Shown here in pieces: positions 6,184-7,716 of a stretch of DNA of 7,716 nucleotides. The notes under the pieces were generated by a model, which saw nothing but the letters and a program-made list of their open reading frames with translations, made no database searches and was not told where the DNA came from. Positions within the stretch are counted from its first letter, which is position 1, and every line of letters begins with the position of its first letter. Source of the DNA: GCA-016700035 sp964646575 (GTDB lineage Bacteria > Patescibacteriota > Saccharimonadia > CAILAD01 > GCA-016700035); NCBI GenBank assembly GCA_964646575.1, contig CAZYFT010000026.1, forward strand, positions 1-7,716, read 5' to 3'. The translations under genes and the position numbers were made by a program.

Positions 6184-7091
6184 CAAATCCAGAATATATC
6201 CGAGAATTACCTGGCGGCTTGCGATTAGCTCATCGTTATATGCCAGATACAGATAGTGTGACTCTGCAGATTTTCTTTGGGGCTGGCGGTCGATATGAGG
6301 ATATGCAACGCGAATACGGCGTGTCGCATTTTTTGGAACATTTGCTCTTTCAGGGAAGTAAAAAATATCCTTCGGCAAAAATTCTCTCCGAGACGGTCGA
6401 TGGGGTTGGGGGGTTTATGAANNNNNNNNNNNNNNNNNNNNNNNNNNNNNNNNNNNNNNNNNNNNNNNNNNNNNNNNNNNNNNNNNNNNNNNNNNNNNNN
6501 NNNNNNNNNNNNNNNNNNNNNTATCACCAAAATACCAGTCAAACCCACATGGTGTTGGCTGGCCGTGGTTTACCCCTCAGACACCATAATGAAGCGGCTT
6601 TTCGGGTATTGGGCGCACTTATGGGTGGTGGGCCAAGCTCGCGTTTGTATCATACAATTCGCGAAGAAAAAGGCTTAGCCTATGTGGTGTACATGGGCAT
6701 GACGGGGTACGCTGACACCGGAAAATGGGAAATCTATGCTGGAGTAAGCAACGATAAGGTTGAAGAAGCGCTGGAAGCAATCGTGCAGGAGTTAGAAGTG
6801 GTGCGTAATAAACCGGTTGGCGAAGATGAGTTGCGACGCGTCAAGCAGCAGCTGAGGGGGCGCATCATTATGAGCCAGGAGACTAATGGCTCAGTAGCGG
6901 ATCGACTTGGTGCAGAGCTCTTGCTTACTGGACAAGTGCGGTCGGTAGACGATATTCTAGCTAGCATTGAAGCCGTGCAGGCAGGTGAGATCATGTCGCT
7001 TGCCCAACAGTATCTCGATCCAAATGGTATGCGCATGGCGATCATTGGTCCGCACGATAATGCCGCACAATTAACAGAAATAATAAGATAG
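6180..7091 (+). CDS. M16 family zinc metallopeptidase (interrupted by assembly gap)
   Basis: Both ends of an M16B (processing-peptidase-like) protease are visible. Before the gap, LPGGLRLAHRYMPDTDSV and GAGGRYED lead to the inverted zinc site HFLEH at residues 50-54 (His50 and His54 bind zinc, Glu53 is catalytic), then VGGFM just before the Ns, where the family has GG..NA. After the gap come the C-terminal-half markers: QTHMVLAGRG, GGGPSSRLYHTIREEKGLAY (6624-6683) and GPHD near the end. Family members have about 410-430 residues; only about 269 are readable here, so I estimate that roughly 165 residues (near 500 bp) are missing, well above the 100 N placed. The distal Glu zinc ligand falls in the gap. 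The frame matches across the Ns, but only by chance. No signal peptide is seen, so it is probably cytoplasmic. It is coupled to dedA and followed by ndk. It should not be called a pseudogene on this evidence; a join of two tandem M16 paralogues is possible. Confidence 0.88.
   Translation: MTNPEYIRELPGGLRLAHRYMPDTDSVTLQIFFGAGGRYEDMQREYGVSHFLEHLLFQGSKKYPSAKILSETVDGVGGFMXXXXXXXXXXXXXXXXXXXXXXXXXXXXXXXXXXYHQNTSQTHMVLAGRGLPLRHHNEAAFRVLGALMGGGPSSRLYHTIREEKGLAYVVYMGMTGYADTGKWEIYAGVSNDKVEEALEAIVQELEVVRNKPVGEDELRRVKQQLRGRIIMSQETNGSVADRLGAELLLTGQVRSVDDILASIEAVQAGEIMSLAQQYLDPNGMRMAIIGPHDNAAQLTEIIR
6422..6521. other. Assembly gap of exactly 100 N
   Basis: One hundred consecutive N lie inside the M16 gene. 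This round number is the usual placeholder for a gap of unknown size. Comparison with normal M16 architecture suggests the real gap is several times longer. Confidence 0.98.
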
Positions 7092-7094
7092 GGG
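7090..7094 (+). promoter_or_regulatory. ndk Shine-Dalgarno overlapping the M16 stop codon
   Basis: AGGGG shares two bases with the TAG stop of the M16 gene (7089-7091) and lies 5 nt before the ndk ATG at 7100. Ribosomes ending on M16 would sit on this site, which implies coupling, and no room remains for a separate promoter in the 8-nt spacer. Confidence 0.75.
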
Positions 7095-7099
7095 AAACT

Positions 7100-7716
7100 A
7101 TGACTAAGACACTTGCAGATGATAAAAAGCTCATTGAGCTACGTAATGAGCGTACGCTCGTACTCCTTAAGCCGGATGCAGTTAAGCGTCAGATAGTAGG
7201 TGAGCTTGTAACTCGTTTTGAACGTAAGGGCTTGAAGATTTGCGGCATGAAGATGGTGATGCCAACGGAGGCGCTTGCAGGGCAGCATTATACTGATAGC
7301 GAAGAGTGGCTGAAGGATAGCGGTGAACGTACGTACAATTCGTATGTTGAGAAGGGTATTGAGCCTCCAATGAGTGCTCGTGATTTGGCTCTGAACACTC
7401 GGCGTAAGCTCATGGGGGGATTAACTGCTGGACCCCTGGTCGCTTTGGTGTTGCAGGGAGCGCATGTTATTGAGATTGTAAGAAAAATGCGTGGCGCAAC
7501 TAGTCCACAGGCGGCCGATGTGGGCACAATTGGCTTCGATTATTCGGTAGATTCGTACGAACTTGCAGACGCAGGAGACTGGCCAATTCGCAATATTATC
7601 CATGCCAGCGATAGTGTAGAAAATGCCGAACGCGAAATAAATATCTGGTTTAATGAGGGTGAAGTTCTCGATTACACCAGCGCAATTGAGCATATTTTGT
7701 ATTCAAAAGAGTGGTA
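7100..7716 (+). CDS. ndk: Nucleoside diphosphate kinase, extended form (stop at window edge)
   Basis: The window shows 205 codons and then TA, so the stop codon is probably cut by one base. Ndk moves the gamma-phosphate of ATP to NDPs and dNDPs through a phospho-histidine. Visible motifs: NERTLVLLKPDAVKR (16-30, Lys24), ERKGLKICGMKMV (41-53), Tyr64, GPLVALVLQG (111-120), VRKMRGATSP (127-136, Arg128 and Thr134), and the active site NIIHASDSVENAEREI (165-180) with catalytic His168. It differs from the usual 140-150-residue enzyme in three ways: about 27 extra residues between Tyr64 and Gly111, about 10 extra before the active site (around 148-163), and N- and C-terminal extensions. In GTIGFDY (142-148) the Arg of the usual GTIRGDF motif is replaced by Gly145. 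The family and active-site His are certain. The additions may be a lineage trait and may alter oligomer contacts or nucleotide binding. The last 15 or so residues match nothing I recognise. Confidence 0.93.
   Translation, partial: MTKTLADDKKLIELRNERTLVLLKPDAVKRQIVGELVTRFERKGLKICGMKMVMPTEALAGQHYTDSEEWLKDSGERTYNSYVEKGIEPPMSARDLALNTRRKLMGGLTAGPLVALVLQGAHVIEIVRKMRGATSPQAADVGTIGFDYSVDSYELADAGDWPIRNIIHASDSVENAEREINIWFNEGEVLDYTSAIEHILYSKEW

Noticed and set aside
7288..7693. Two overlapping - strand open frames in the ndk region
   Set aside because: Both lie over the continuous Ndk reading frame with its full active-site motif and show no recognisable domain.
1..7716. CRISPR arrays, tRNA or rRNA genes, insertion sequences or prophage genes
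   Set aside because: No regularly spaced repeats, tRNA-like cloverleaf stretches, transposase motifs or terminal repeats are apparent, and coding sequence fills nearly all of the window.

Overview
The window reads as a metagenome-assembled stretch from a Candidate Phyla Radiation (Patescibacteria) bacterium, most likely Saccharibacteria (TM7) or a close relative. This rests on the style of the proteins: a minor-pilin cassette with YAAEAG-type pilin helices, a Wzy-type membrane ligase fused to a TPR tail, and an unusually long nucleoside diphosphate kinase. No rRNA or marker gene settles the taxonomy. Base composition is moderate. TGA acts as a normal stop (ends of the first pilin gene and of the DedA gene), which argues against the UGA=Gly lineages (Gracilibacteria, Absconditabacteria). 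Exactly 100 N at 6422-6521 mark a scaffold gap of unknown true length.

Layout. Positions 1-2538 (+) hold the end of a type IV pilus minor-pilin operon: a PilV/GspI-like pilin cut by the window edge, a PilW/GspJ-like prepilin with a clear G^YTLLE cleavage site, and a large PilX/GspK-like pilin. A hairpin terminator at 2556-2581 ends this operon and, read the other way, also ends the convergent tyrosine recombinase gene (XerC/D family, 3485-2574, -). That gene is divergent from a 642-residue O-antigen-ligase/polymerase-like membrane protein with C-terminal TPRs (3566-5494, +). It is followed by a DedA-family membrane protein (5542-6183), an M16 zinc peptidase interrupted by the gap (6180-7091) and ndk (7100 to the window end). 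The last three look like one operon, with an ATGA overlap between dedA and M16 and 8 nt between M16 and ndk.

How the genes fit together. The pilins would build the tip of a surface pilus. The Wzy-type protein probably transfers or polymerises undecaprenyl-linked glycans outside the membrane, and the DedA protein may return the freed lipid carrier inward. Xer, M16 and Ndk look like housekeeping functions. The most notable regulatory signal is a compact divergent promoter pair between xer and the ligase gene: in both directions a 17-nt-spaced -35/-10 pair ends exactly 6 nt before the ATG, predicting leaderless mRNAs, whereas operon-internal genes carry Shine-Dalgarno sequences. No RNA genes, CRISPR arrays or mobile elements were seen, and no gene-free stretch exceeds about 80 bases. 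I found no clearly new multi-gene system. The best leads are the leaderless promoter architecture, the atypical Ndk and the cysteine-paired pilin tip cassette.
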